In this document: positions 21,472-32,490 of the stretch, piece by piece
Layout: every line of letters begins with the position of its first letter
Numbering within the stretch: the stretch's first letter is position 1
NCBI RefSeq assembly: GCF_902686445.1
Contig: NC_062220.1
Span: forward strand, 89,838,143 to 89,902,142
DNA: 64,000 bases
DNA from: Sciurus carolinensis
Taxonomy: Eukaryota > Chordata > Mammalia > Rodentia > Sciuridae
Reading direction: 5' to 3'
The notes under the pieces: generated by a model
Seen by the model: only the letters and a program-made list of their open reading frames with translations
The model's database searches: none
What the model was told of the DNA's origin: nothing
Program-made: the position numbers and the translations under genes

Positions 21472-21573
21472 TAGGTTATTGATGTGCTTTCATGTTTGTA
21501 GTCTTCCCTGTCTGAACCACTGCTATAGTCACAGGACATGAACAGGGTCATGGTCAAGATCCATAGTACTTGT

Positions 21574-22075
21574 CTGCCTTAGCCTGTTTGAGGTTGCTAT
21601 GACAAAATACCAGAGGCTTAGTAATTTGTAAAGAAAAAGAAAAAAGAATAGTACTTTGTAAAGAAAAAGAAAAAAGAAAAGAGGTTTCGTTTCGTTTCTT
21701 TTCTTTCTCCTCCTCCTCCTCCTCCTTCTTCTTCTTTTTTTAGCTTACAGTTCCAAGACCATGGCACAAGCAGGTCCTCAGTTCTTCAGAGGGTCCCCTG
21801 TGCTATCACAACATGGTGGATGGCGTCATGGTTAGGAGCACATGAGGTTGGGAAAGATCACATGGTGAGACAGAAGACAAGAGGGAGAGATGAGAGAGCA
21901 AAACCTGCTTTATAACAACCCATTCTTGGAAGAACCAACCCAGTTCAAGAAGCCAGCTGTAATTCCTCCTAAGGACAGTCATGGCCCACTAGATCTCACC
22001 TTATAAAGGTCCCACTGCCACACTGGGGACCAGGCTTCTAGCACATAAAACTTTGGGGGACACAATGTACAGCCA
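21574..22075 (-). mobile_element. MST/THE1-like MaLR LTR
   Basis: Reverse LTR: ccttagcctgtttgaggttg, tgacaaaataccagag, tcacatggtgagacagaag, actagatctcaccttataaa. The A-rich region is expanded, with a 33-bp tandem duplication (tttgtaaagaaaaagaaaaa units at 21626-21680) and a CTC/CTT run at 21700-21740. Confidence 0.75.
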
Positions 22076-22119
22076 CGCTGTACCCATGTCCAATAACTAT
22101 TTATTGACTGGTCAACCTG

Positions 22120-22124
<5 letters not shown>

Positions 22125-22160
<36 letters not shown>
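22125..22160 (+). repeat. (AC)18 microsatellite
   Basis: Perfect dinucleotide run of 36 bp. Confidence 0.98.
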
Positions 22161-22162
<2 letters not shown>

Positions 22163-23783
22163 GGCTTAGGAGTTCTCAAGGCAGAAAAGATGGGGCACCT
22201 CTTGTTTTAGTGGCAACCTTGAAGAGGGGATGAGAAGGAAGACTCTGGCAGGAGAGTGTGGGTAGGCAAGTGCACCGTCCTGAAGCTCCTCTGTCCCTTC
22301 CTCTCTCTCCTTGCTGCCAGACCTGTCACCCAGCCTAGGGAAGGTGCAGGGCTCTCCCTGGTAGGAATGGGCAGGGCCACAGGCAGTGCATACAGAGCCC
22401 TGCTGGGTGTCCCTGAGTCCTGGTCCTGAAAGAGCGGTGTGTGCAAGAGTATGTGCCCCGGGGGTGCAGACACGTGTGTGAGCATGTGCCCAGGCCCTGC
22501 CCCGGCACAGCCCTCTGGCTCCCTACAGCTGGAGCGCTCGCTCTACTGACAGGGCCTGCAATCATGGGAAATTACCCAGCCCAGAGCTAAAATTAAGGCT
22601 GCTGCTGCCACCACAAGACCTGTTTACTGAGCCAAGCACCCGGAAGAGGCTTCAGGAGGAGGCTGCGCCGGGAGCAGGGACTTCTGGGGATGATGGGGTT
22701 AGGGACTGGAAAGGGAGGCCATAGAGAGAGGAGCAATCCATCGCTCATCTGGCAAGTACCTTCCAAGTGCCGAGCACCAGGCCGGGTAATTGGCAGACTG
22801 CATTTCGTCTGTCCCTCTCCACAACCCTGGAAGATAATTATGGCTCCTCCTGCTCCCCTGGGAGAACCAGGCCCCCTAGGGCTAAGGAATGCAGCTTGTA
22901 AGGGGCAGGGCCGGTTGAAGGCAGGCTGTCCCACACCAGGGCTGGGACTGTCCGACGGGAAGGGCAGGCTCTGGACCCTGTGCGGCTGGGTGGGAAGCGA
23001 CCTGCAAGGCCTTTGGTACCCTGGTTCTGGGCCTTTGGAACTGAGTATGAGGAACACCAGAAAGAAGTCCCTGAGTCCAAAAATAGCCTTCCCCCACTCT
23101 TGCCTGTCATGTGGCCTGGCTGCACCCCTGGAGGAACCCACACATCTCTCTGGGGAAGAAGCCCTGAGCTGAGTGTCGAGTTTCCGGAACCCCCATTTCT
23201 CCCCGACACTACGGGCGTGGCCTCCTCCGTGTTCGCATCGGGGACTGAGAGAGACCGCATAACATGGCACCCAGGTCTGGGACTAGCACTCCCAAGTGAG
23301 GACATTCCTGGGATCTTGTGTCCCCACGAGGACCCATCTGTGACCTTGAGAATCAATCTCCTCCTCTTGCTCCGACCAGCGAGGGACTTTTTGATAACGG
23401 ATGGACGGGGCCGGCTGAGGGGCTCCAGCTGGGGCCTGGTGAGGACCGTGGCAGGTGGACACGGGTCTGCCCTGCTGCCACCCCACCACTCTCCCAGAGA
23501 ACCTGGCTCACTGGCATGAAGGCCGGGGAGAGAGAAACTCCACCCCAAGACCCCATATGGCATCATTTGTTGGCCTAGGACCTGGTGGGCCTGTGGCCAG
23601 GAGGCAGGTGCATCTGACCGAGGAATGAAAATGATCAGAGTGACAGGCGCAGTCCTAGGACACACACAGGGAGGCTTGATCATCTGCATGTGGCTGCGTA
23701 ACGGGAGGCAGGGGGTCCGGGACGTGACCGAAAAGACTGCACTAACCACCATTCTATCTGGCCTCTCTTGGGTCCCGGATGGT
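22161..23783. other. GC-rich single-copy stretch
   Basis: No recognised repeat apart from a possible MIR trace near 22745-22850. The longest frame of the window (minus 22838-23752, 304 codons) lies here. It shows no domain, no recognisable relative and overlaps other open frames, so I do not call it a gene. Confidence 0.4.
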
Positions 23784-24052
23784 CCAAGGATTGCTCAAGC
23801 GCTGCAGTGGAGCCAGGCCTGGCTCCCTCGAGCCTGGTCTCTTCCCCACGCCCTCAGCCAGCCTCCAGGTCACGGGAGGAAGACACTGCTTCCAATCAGA
23901 CCCACAGAATCCCTCGGGCCGAGGGAGGGGCTCCTTGGAGCAACTTGACCAGAGCAACCACTCAGGGAGGAGGAAGAGGAGGAGGAGAGGACCAGGGAGG
24001 GGGGCGGAGAGGGTCCCAGGGGCTCAGAGGCAGACAGGTGGAGGGGGTGTCC
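23784..24052 (+). repeat. Inverted repeat, left arm
   Basis: 269 bp matching the reverse complement of 24931-25200 at roughly 93% by eye, with an uninterrupted identical block of about 85 bp around 23855-23940. Includes a purine run of GAG/GGA units. No known transposon family recognised. Confidence 0.9.
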
Positions 24053-24141
24053 TTCCCAGGTGGGATTCATGCTGTGCAGGCTGCCTCGTGGGCAGCCATC
24101 TGGTATCTGTCCCCAGCCCAGTGTCCGGTGTCGGTACTCAC

Positions 24142-24276
24142 CGCTGGGGATGGCGATGCTGGACAGAATGTCCCTTTTTGAGAGGATCTGAAGCAGTCTC
24201 TCAGCAGGGTAGACACCAATGCTGGACATCTTCTTCCTGGGTCTCCTTTTGGGTCCCTCGGTGGCCCTTTGGGGAC
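24142..24276 (-). other. Candidate coding exon of unknown gene, minus strand
   Basis: 135-bp segment with an acceptor (gtcttctccag) and a near-perfect donor (AGCG|GTGAGTACC). One frame is open throughout: 44 whole codons with two bases before and one after, so inclusion or skipping keeps frame. It begins with a basic stretch (PKRRPRKK), then an ATG at 24229-24227 with A at -3, then MSSIGVYPAERLLQILSKRD and a short hydrophobic run. I recognise no family. It sits alone in the loop of the inverted repeat, and I could not find partner exons with matching phase. It may be a real exon, a relic, or a chance pseudo-exon. Confidence 0.3.
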
Positions 24277-24814
24277 CTGGAGAAGACAGTCACAGTGCTG
24301 TGGACATACTCCACCAGCCCGTACTACCTGAACCAGGCTGAGACAGGCCAGTGGCGAGCACAGCAGGTTCCCAGACCCAGGACTGGCACTTCCTGTTAGC
24401 TCATTAATCTTTTCTGTGTTGGGTTGTAACCAAACGCATTCAAATTCATTAAAATTTAATATATTTAATAAATTAGAAGAGAATAGAAAAGAGAGCGAGA
24501 CGCTAAGTGTTGTTTCCTGAAATTTGTGTTTCGCTTGTAACCACATTGGTCTGTTTGGGCTGAGTCATGAGGAGAAACTGGGGGGGGAGGCGAAAACCAA
24601 AGTTCGAAGGTCAGTCCTACAACTGGCCTCCTCCCTTCTGGCGACCTATTTTGGTTCCCGCGTTGGCCCTCAACCAGCCCAGAGTTGCCTATTAAGCTGA
24701 ACCTAGAAGTTCCTCTGCTACCTCCCACCTCCCAACGCTGAGCCAAACCTAGATCTGCGTGACAGGGGCCTCGTGGTTTGGACGGTGATGAAGCCTGGTG
24801 AAGTAGCTTGCTCT

Positions 24815-24930
24815 ATCCACTTCCCAGATGAGTAAACTGAGGCCCAGTGGCTCCATCTGCTTGCTCAATGTCAAGCACACATGGGTGGGATCACAACTGG
24901 GTTCAGATCTGGTCTGAGTGTCTCCTGGGT
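24815..24930 (-). repeat. MIR SINE beside the inverted-repeat arm
   Basis: Reverse MIR: ccagatgagtaaactgaggc, then gggatcacaactgggttcag and atctggtctgagtg. It ends at the boundary of the right arm and is not seen at the left arm. Confidence 0.75.
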
Positions 24931-25200
24931 CACCCCCTCCACTTGTCTGCCTCTGAGCCCCTGGGACCCTCTCCGCCCCGTTCCCTGGTCCTCTTCTTCT
25001 TCTCCTCTTCCTCCTCCCTGAGCAGTCGCTCTGGTCAAGTTGCTCCAAGGAGCCCCTCCCTCGGGGCCCGAGGGATTCTGTGGGTCTGATTGGAAGCAGT
25101 GTCTTCCTCCCGTGACCTGGAGGCTGGCTGGGGGCGTGGGGAAGGGACCAGACTCGCGGGAGCCAGGCCTGGCTCTGCTGCAGCGTTGGGCAATCCTGGG
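24931..25200 (-). repeat. Inverted repeat, right arm
   Basis: 270-bp partner of 23784-24052 in opposite orientation. The differences are scattered substitutions, one 2-bp indel and length change in the GAG/GAA run. Spacer between arms is 878 bp. Confidence 0.9.
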
Positions 25201-25639
25201 GCCGCAGCCCGCACACCCCAGGCCTTCGCTTCTCCCTTCTGCTTTCTCCACTCCATCCCCCGTGGGCGGCCTGAGGGCGGAGGGAGGACACATTCCTGGC
25301 ACAGTGGAGGCTGAACCACCACAGGAAACCACACACTCCTTCAAAGAGCTGCTCAGACCCCAGCAAGGTGGCCCCTTGGGTCCCGGCTCACTCCCTCACG
25401 GACCTGGCCCAAGATCTCACCCCAAAAGCCAGGATCAGCCCTCGAAGATGACAGGTCCCTCCATTCCCAACCTCTCCCTTCTCAGAGGCTTGGGGTTCCT
25501 GAGTCAGCACCGAGAGCCTGGAGTTCATTAGACCTGGGTTCAGGCCAAGGCTGGAGTCACAGAAAACATGGTAGCCACTCTCTGATCCACCACTGCCAAG
25601 GAAAAACCACTGTAATTCAAAATAAATCCTGTTATTTGC

Positions 25640-26090
25640 CCAGCCTTCCACACACTACTACTTTGACTCAAAGTGAAGCACTGAGGACTTACAGTAGCCT
25701 ACACAGGACTAGGAGGGCCTGCCTGTGCCGTCTCTCTGGATTGGCTACCTTTTTCCTTCAACACTTGGCTCCAGCTGTGCTGGTTTCCTTGCGGTTCCTG
25801 CCCCAGGGCCTTTGCACTAGTCATTCATCAGATACCCACATGGTTAGGCACCCTTCAACCCAGCTATAGCCTCTGACATGTTGTAGGCCACTTGCTCACT
25901 TTGTAATGTTCTCCTTGGCACCTACTATTGAAATATGACATTAACTTATCATCTTGCTTTGTCATTTGCCTTTCTCCATTGGCTTTAAGCTCCATGCAGG
26001 TCCTCAACAGGGTGGGCATTAGAAAATGTGGACATACTGGTCGTAGACACAGGGCAAGGTCTGCGAACTTTCTGGGCAATAGTTTCCTAT
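25640..26090 (+). repeat. L2 LINE 3' end
   Basis: L2 wording in order: gctgtgctggtttccttgcg, ccagggcctttgcactagtc, agatacccacatggttaggc, tggctttaagctccatgcag with ggtgggcattag. Ancient, no frame. Confidence 0.75.
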
Positions 26091-26719
26091 TGTGATCTAA
26101 TATATTGGGTGGTGGTGATGGTGATGAATTATGACACCTTGCACATTGTAAATGCTCAATAGATCCTTATAAAAAAGAAGAAATGCTTTGGGAAATGAAT
26201 TAAAAGCAAATAAAAATAGGTCTACAGGGGTCTGGAATTCTGGTTCCTCCCATGATTTCCCTGAAGTTTCTGTATCAAATTCTCCGACACCGCAGTCACC
26301 TTCAGACATCTGTCCTCCACACTCTGGCTTTGCTCTGCGCCTTTCTCTGGGCAGGGACCCAGCTCTGATTCAGGGCCTGGCTCCCTTCTGACCTGCGACG
26401 TGCTTGCTTACAGCAGCCTGGGGTGCCTGGCCCCGCACAGAGACGCGAGGCAAAGAGAGATCGGCTGTCCTCCTGGAGCTCACAGCCTGGGAGAGGCTAA
26501 GGGAGCCAGTGGCAGTGACATGTGGGTGACAGGGAAGCCCGCAGACTGAGGACACCCACAGGAAGAAAGAGAAAGCAGCTCCTGAGGGCCCAGCGTGCCA
26601 GACTGTGGATCAGATTGGGGTTCAGGGAAGAATGATTCAGAGGGGGCCCTCCATCCTGAAAAGTGACGCCCACATATTGGTTTTCATGTTTTGCTCTTCT
26701 CAGGGAGTCAGAAAGGCAG

Positions 26720-26995
26720 AGTAGGGATCAGCGAGCCCATTTTACAGATTTTGCAGGTTTATCTTTGCTGTGTTTATCTTTTCCTGTGTGCCACTTTTTC
26801 CTCCTGCTCTGAATTTCACTCACATCTGAAACCCCTCAAGGGCTGGGACACTGTCTACTTCCTCTTGATTCCCTCCTGCACCCATTTTGGTTGAACCCAG
26901 ACACAACCTTGGTTAATTAGGACTCAGAGAGGGGACGTGACTTGCTGGTACTCACACAGGGGCTGAGACCCGGTCTTCTGCCTTCCAGACGGAGG
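26720..26995 (-). repeat. Split MIR SINE
   Basis: cccattttacagattttgca at the left and actcagagaggggacgtgac with acacaggggctgagacc at the right are two halves of one reverse MIR, separated by about 170 bp of other sequence. Confidence 0.55.
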
Positions 26996-28633
26996 CCCGG
27001 TGGTTGCTAGACATGGGTTCTTCGGAGCCCCTGCATCAAGCTTGTGTTCCCAAGAGAAGGCCACAGCCCTGACCCTGCTAAGCCTTCCTGGCTCCTCCAG
27101 CATGCCTGGGGCCCGTGCTCAGGACTGCTGGCCTCGTGGGGCTGGCTGGAGGCGTGGGAGTCAGGGCAAAACCGGTTCTCACTGGAGCCTTCGCAGGCCT
27201 GGCCAGTTCTCCGCTCTCCCTGGTGCCTGTCTTAGCCCTGGTGTGGACAGTTCATTCTGAGCAGTCCTGGAGAGGACCAGAGCCCACCCTCTTGGGAGGG
27301 ACTCCCCCAAGGTTCAAGAAAACTGGTCTCTAGGGCTAGAGGAGCTGACGAACCTTTTCCTGTAGTAATAGAGAAGAGAAAACTGAGTCCTATGGAAGAA
27401 AGGGGTCTTCCCAGATCCAGGGGGCCAAGGACCAGGTCAGGTCTGCAGTCAGAACTTGGTGTCCCTATCAGGTCTGAGGCCATCAGCTCTCTTGGGGCTC
27501 TGGCGTGTCCCTTTGGGCAGCATCTTGGACTCCTGGTGTGTGACTAACCTTGCATAGCTCCAGTGACAGGGCACTCGCTACCATTCTGAGCTCTCTTTCG
27601 GTTTCTCTTCATTTCTGTTCTCCTTGTCCCTGGACCCCAGCCTTCAGGGTCAAGTTCTCAGACCCTCCCTGCTTTCCTGCCTGGTGCTCCTAAGGACCCT
27701 CATGACTGTGCCCACAGATGGAACACTGCTCTCCCAACACCACTCCGCCACCCTCCCTGCCCACCGGGGACCTGCAGCAAGGTTTACTCATCTTTGCCAT
27801 TCACTTATTTGAAAATTTTTATGGACTCTCTGTTGTACGATGTACCAGGAACTGTTCCAGGAGCTGGGAATACACTGCTGAAAACAAGCAAAAATATCAG
27901 ACCAAAAAAGACTTGAGCGGTCCCCGACGCTGACCCCTCACTACCCGTTAGGAAGCCTCTCCCAGCTGCAAGGCCCACGGCCAGAAGGGCAGAAGATCAA
28001 GGCAATAAAGACAGATGTGCAGGGAAAAGGGATTCGAAACAGAAGTGGGACGAGGCGCAGGGGAAACATCCTCAACCACCGGCCTGTGGTTAGCCATGGT
28101 TTTGCTCCGCCAGGAAATCACAGGGATGCCCTTTGACCCCGTTCAGGACGTGGAGGCTGAGGAGCGCTTGGGAACAGCTAGAACATCTGTTAGCCATCTT
28201 CTCCCACAGAGGAGGCCTGGGCCAGGGCTCCTCTGGGCAGGGGTGGAGCAAGGAGGACAAATAGATCCAGAGGGAGGCCTCCTGGGCCTCTTCCTGCTCC
28301 AAAAGCCCAAACATGGCCTCCAGGGCTTGGCAGCTTGGCCCGTCCCCAGCTGCACTACAAGACCCTTCTCATCCAGTCTTGGTCTGTCCTCTCAGGGCAG
28401 CCCCTGTCCACACTCTCTGTAGGCTCCCTTCGGGGAATTCAGCTCTCCCACAGGAACCCCGGTGAGGGGCAGGGGTGGGGGGTGAGAGGCAGGAAGGAGA
28501 ATGTGCCTGGCAGAGCGGGGAGGTTTCCAGAAGGAGAGTCAGGTCCGAGGGAGAAGCAGGTTGTGACAACTCATACCCCTACAGTGATGACCCCCTGCCT
28601 CTACCACTGGGGTGGCAACTTGAGGATGGGAGG
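26996..28633. other. Single-copy intergenic stretch
   Basis: GC-rich in part. Open frames on both strands without recognisable protein similarity. L2-like traces near 27560-27850 are too decayed to call. Confidence 0.35.
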
Positions 28634-29071
28634 TGTCATGGGCTTACTTAGGTCCCCCCAGATTCATATGCTGAAGGACCCCCCTGCCTCCTGCCCCCTG
28701 GGACCTGGGGATTGAATCCAGGGACTCACACATGCTAGGCAAACACTCTACCCATGAGCTACGCTCCCAGCCTGATGTGAGACCTTTAAAGAGGCAATTA
28801 AGGTAAAAGGAGCTCATTAGGGTAGGCTGTAATCCAATATGACTGGTGTCCTTATAAGGAGATTAGGATACAAATGGACAAGAAGGAAAGCCATGTGAAG
28901 AAACAGAAAATGCCTGTGTTCAAGCCAACGAGAGGCCTCAGCACAGACAACCCTGCCAATACCTTGATCTTGAACTCCTGGACTCCAGAAGTGTGAGGAA
29001 ATGGATTTCTGTTGTGTAAGCCTCCCTGTCTGTTTTGGCACTTGTTATAGCAGCCCGAGTTAACTCATACA
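28634..29071 (+). mobile_element. MLT1-type MaLR LTR with nested ID SINE
   Basis: Starts tgtcatgggcttacttaggt and ccagattcatatgctgaagg, continues taatccaatatgactggtgt, gccaataccttgatcttgaa and ctccagaagtgtgaggaaat, and ends gcagcccgagttaactcata. Full-length solo LTR, split by the ID element at 28693-28772. Confidence 0.88.
28693..28772 (-). mobile_element. ID SINE nested in MLT1 LTR
   Basis: Reverse ID: gggattgaatccagggactc, acacatgctaggcaaacact, ctacccatgagctacgctcc, cagcc. The A-tail is nearly lost. Confidence 0.85.
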
Positions 29072-30420
29072 AGGGTAAAGCTATTTTAGTATGGCATTAT
29101 CCTTTGTGTTCGGCTTGGACAATTTGAGATCACATGGAGACCCCCATTGCCTGGGTATTCTGCCAGGAAAGAGACAGACACTAGGGTCAAAGTATGTTGA
29201 TCTTGGAATCAGAGAGTCCCAGGACAGTCTCACTCTAATACCTACTTCTCTGGTGACCATTTTGCCTTCTGAACCAGTTTTGCACTCTGTAACAGAGATA
29301 CCAATCCAGGATTCCTTGTTCATACTCGGGGCTACTAGATTTGGGAGTTGGGGAAGATGACTGGTGTTCTCTGGTAGTCACCAGCTGATTCCTGTCTTCT
29401 CTTGAAATAATTCCAGCAAACTTGGACACTTCCCAGGAGATTTAAGCAAGAGGAAGGAAGAACTTGCCGTCAGTGAGAAGGAAGAAGGTGACCAGAAGAG
29501 GCACAGCTGGCTGAGGAGTCTTCTCTTCTGGAGGCCCCCCTTAGCAGGCAGGGGCTTGCCTGCTTTCATGGGGCAGGTTGGACTGGGGCTTCCTGGGGTT
29601 GCTCAGTGGGAGACAAGACACTCACCTCCAGGAGGCCCTGGAGGTGGGAAGGACGTGTCCTAGTTTCCAGCACAGGATCTGAGTTTGCTATGTCCGGGCA
29701 TCAGTGGTGGCCTAGTGACGGTAGATAGCAGTCAGAAACAACGTGATATGTATATGCCACCTCTCCTAGGCAGTGCTGGAACTTGACCCCAAACAAACAC
29801 CTAGCAGAGCTAGGGGCATTCACATATTTCACATAAATCTAAAGAAAGCAGCTCAGTGCAAACTCGAAACGAAAATAAGGAAGGGACCATTACGTGTCTG
29901 TGCCCTTCACAACTATGGGTTCTTCGCTGGGCTTTTGGTTTCTATTACCTGGGACCTTATGGGTTCCCATCTCCCTCGGTATCCTTCAGGGAAGGCGTCT
30001 GGCTCAGGGAGGACTGACTGGTCTATGTTCACAGGTTGGAAGGAAGGTGAGAGAGAAAAGAGGCAGCGGGTGACTGGAGCAACCCTGGGGATAGGACAAG
30101 AGGGCCTGCACTAGGGAAAGACAGATGGATGGGGGTTGCTGGTGACCTCTAGCTCTCAGTTAAGAGTATGGCAGCTACCTAGCTGTGGGGCTGCGGGGCA
30201 CATCCATGAGGACCCCTGTGTCCATTTGTCCACTACACCTGGCTGAGGTCTTTCTCTTCCACGGAGGATTCTGGGAAATGTTGTCCCTCCCAGACTTTGG
30301 TCCTCAGGGAGGGGCTGGGCTCAGGCATCCAGCCTGGCTCTCCCCAGCCCAGACCCTCCCCGCCCTCTGCCAAGGCAGGGCCTGTCACCAGGAGAAGGAT
30401 AACCCTCCCGTGTCCGAGTC
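29072..30420. other. Single-copy intergenic stretch
   Basis: No gene or named repeat recognised. Confidence 0.35.
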
Positions 30421-30640
30421 CTCATTTCACTTGCAGTTGGGCACTAATCCAATTACTGGCTCTAACCTAATTCTCCATTGTTGCTCGAGTCCTTTGCCTG
30501 CCGATATTAAAACTCTTTTCATTTAATTGTACAGAAGATGGATCCTCCTCAGCCATCAGGTGGTAAATATAGAATAGCTGATGTGTAGCTCTAATTTCTT
30601 CCCTGGCAGGCCTCCTGCAGCTCTGAGTAATTGGGGAACC
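30421..30640. promoter_or_regulatory. Cluster of homeodomain, SOX and E-box motifs
   Basis: AT-balanced, repeat-free segment with ctaatccaattac (TAATCC and CAATTA), ctaattctc, a SOX-like ccattgttg, atttaattg, E-box catcaggtgg and gagtaattgg within 220 bp. The density suggests a conserved enhancer, but conservation was not checked. Confidence 0.25.
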
Positions 30641-30681
30641 AAGATGAAAGGAAGGAGACCGGAAGGAGGAACAGGGAGGCA

Positions 30682-30720
30682 GGGCAGGAGGCGGGGCAGG
30701 AGGTGGGGCAGGAGGCGGGG
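30682..30720 (+). repeat. 12-bp G-rich tandem repeat
   Basis: Three tandem copies of GGGCAGGAGGYG plus a final GGG. It provides four or more G-runs, so a G-quadruplex is possible. Confidence 0.85.
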
Positions 30721-32289
30721 ACCTTGCCATTGCAGGCAGGTCACAAGGTCGGAAGGAGTTAGGCCTGCGGCCCTGACCTTGGCAGCACATCCATTTCTGC
30801 AGGGCCAGTCATTTCTCTCCTGAGCCTCTCCTGTCACCTGGAGTCCTGAAGTTCTGAATGAAGTCTGACCGAGCGCTGCTAGCCCCCAGTGAAGACTGTG
30901 AGGGCTCCTGGGATCGCCAGGGAGGGGAGATTCAGATAAACCTTCATCTTACCAGAAGGAGTGCCAGAGCAAAGTCACCAAAGGGCCCCACCGAACCCAT
31001 ATACCATGCCCCTTTGTGATGACCACCTAGTCTTTCTGTTTGATGGCCACGTAGGCAATAGTGGTGACAGGGGGCAGGCATCTTGATATCTAGTCCAGCG
31101 AGGAACAGTATGTGAAACTCAGTGACCCCTGTGTGTCCCCACAGGAGGCAGGGGACGGTGGCCTCACCATTAACAGGCTCAGGGTCCTCTTTCATCCTCC
31201 CAGAAGGGGCAGGGTCTCAGACTAAGATACCAACCTCACCCCTGGCCACAGAGAAAGGAGGACGTGTCAGGAAAGCCCTGGACGGCAGACCCTGGCCCCT
31301 GGAGGCCCAGTCCTGACTGTGGCTTCTGGGCGCTCACCACTTTCAGGACGCCAGATGCTCTGGAAAACATGGCGAGCTACTTGGTCTCCCAGAGGGAGAT
31401 CTGCAGCTTCCTCCTGGCTGTCACACTCAGCTCCCAGGACCTCTGAGCTCCACTTGCAAGACCATTGGTGGCCCCGAGCTCCCCAGCCTGGCTGTGCTCC
31501 CCAGTCCAGCTTCCCTGCCCCTCAGTTCCTCAGTTTATCCCTCCTGCCCTGCCCCTCACAGGCTGGAGGAACCATTTCTCCTCCCAGACTGGGCCTCAGG
31601 CAGCCTTTTCCTCCCTTCCTTTTTCCTCCTGACTCAGAATAAGACATAGATTTGGCACTCCATGGGGCTCCTCTCTCCTGAGCCCTGGGAGAATCCCCGG
31701 GGCCCCATCCCTCCAGGCCCTGCTCTGTAAGGCCCCTCTGGTCAAGCCTGCTCTCCCTGACCCCACCCCAGCTGGACTCGCTGAGGCTGCTTCCTCTCCA
31801 CACTGAAAGTGGGGTCTGTCCTGCCCCTTCTCTTATCTGCTCAGCCAGGTTCCCCTCTGGGCTTGCATAGCCACCAGAGTCCCCTGATTAGGAGATGCTG
31901 AAGGTAATGTAAGTGGCTTCTGAGACACTGACCTGGAGTATCCTCACTGCCCTTTCCTGTAGCATTTGGGGCCAAGTCTGCTGACATGACTTGCAGACCT
32001 CTCCCCTCCATGGCCTTTCCATTTTCAGAACAAACAACAACAGGCATGTGACTGCTGGAGACACCAGCCTAGACAGTTCCAGACACAGGCTCCCAGCAAG
32101 TCAGGGACAGAATGGCCAGCACAGCTGCCCAGTACCTTCTGTTCAAGAGAGGCAATTGAGACCCAGGGATGGTGAGTGGAAAGGCAGACTTACCCATGCT
32201 CATGCATGACTCCATCTTAGGACCTGATTTTCTGATTCTGATCTTGATTCTAGAAATTTCTGTTCCTATAGTCAGAATGATAAGCAACT
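30721..32289. other. GC-rich single-copy stretch
   Basis: No exon or repeat family recognised. Confidence 0.35.
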
Positions 32290-32490
32290 TCCTAGGATGT
32301 GGGTCAGAGTGATAGGGTACAAATTCCAGTTCTATCCTCTGCCAGCTGTGTGAACTTCAGCAAGCTATCCAACCTCTCTGGGCATCAGTTTCCTTGTCTT
32401 ATGAGATGACAAGAGAAGCCACTGGACAACCCTCTCAAAGCCCCAGCTTAGCATCTGGCAAGTGGTAAGTGATATTTAGCTATCACACAA
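32290..32490 (+). repeat. MIR SINE
   Basis: Forward MIR: ccagttctatcctctgccag, ctgtgtgaacttcagcaagc, aacctctctgggcatcagtt, tccttgtcttatgagatgac. Good core match. Confidence 0.88.

Noticed and set aside
22838..23752. Longest open frame in the window, 304 codons, minus strand
   Set aside because: GC-rich DNA with several overlapping open frames on both strands, no domain or recognisable relative, no splice or promoter context. Best explained by scarcity of stop codons.
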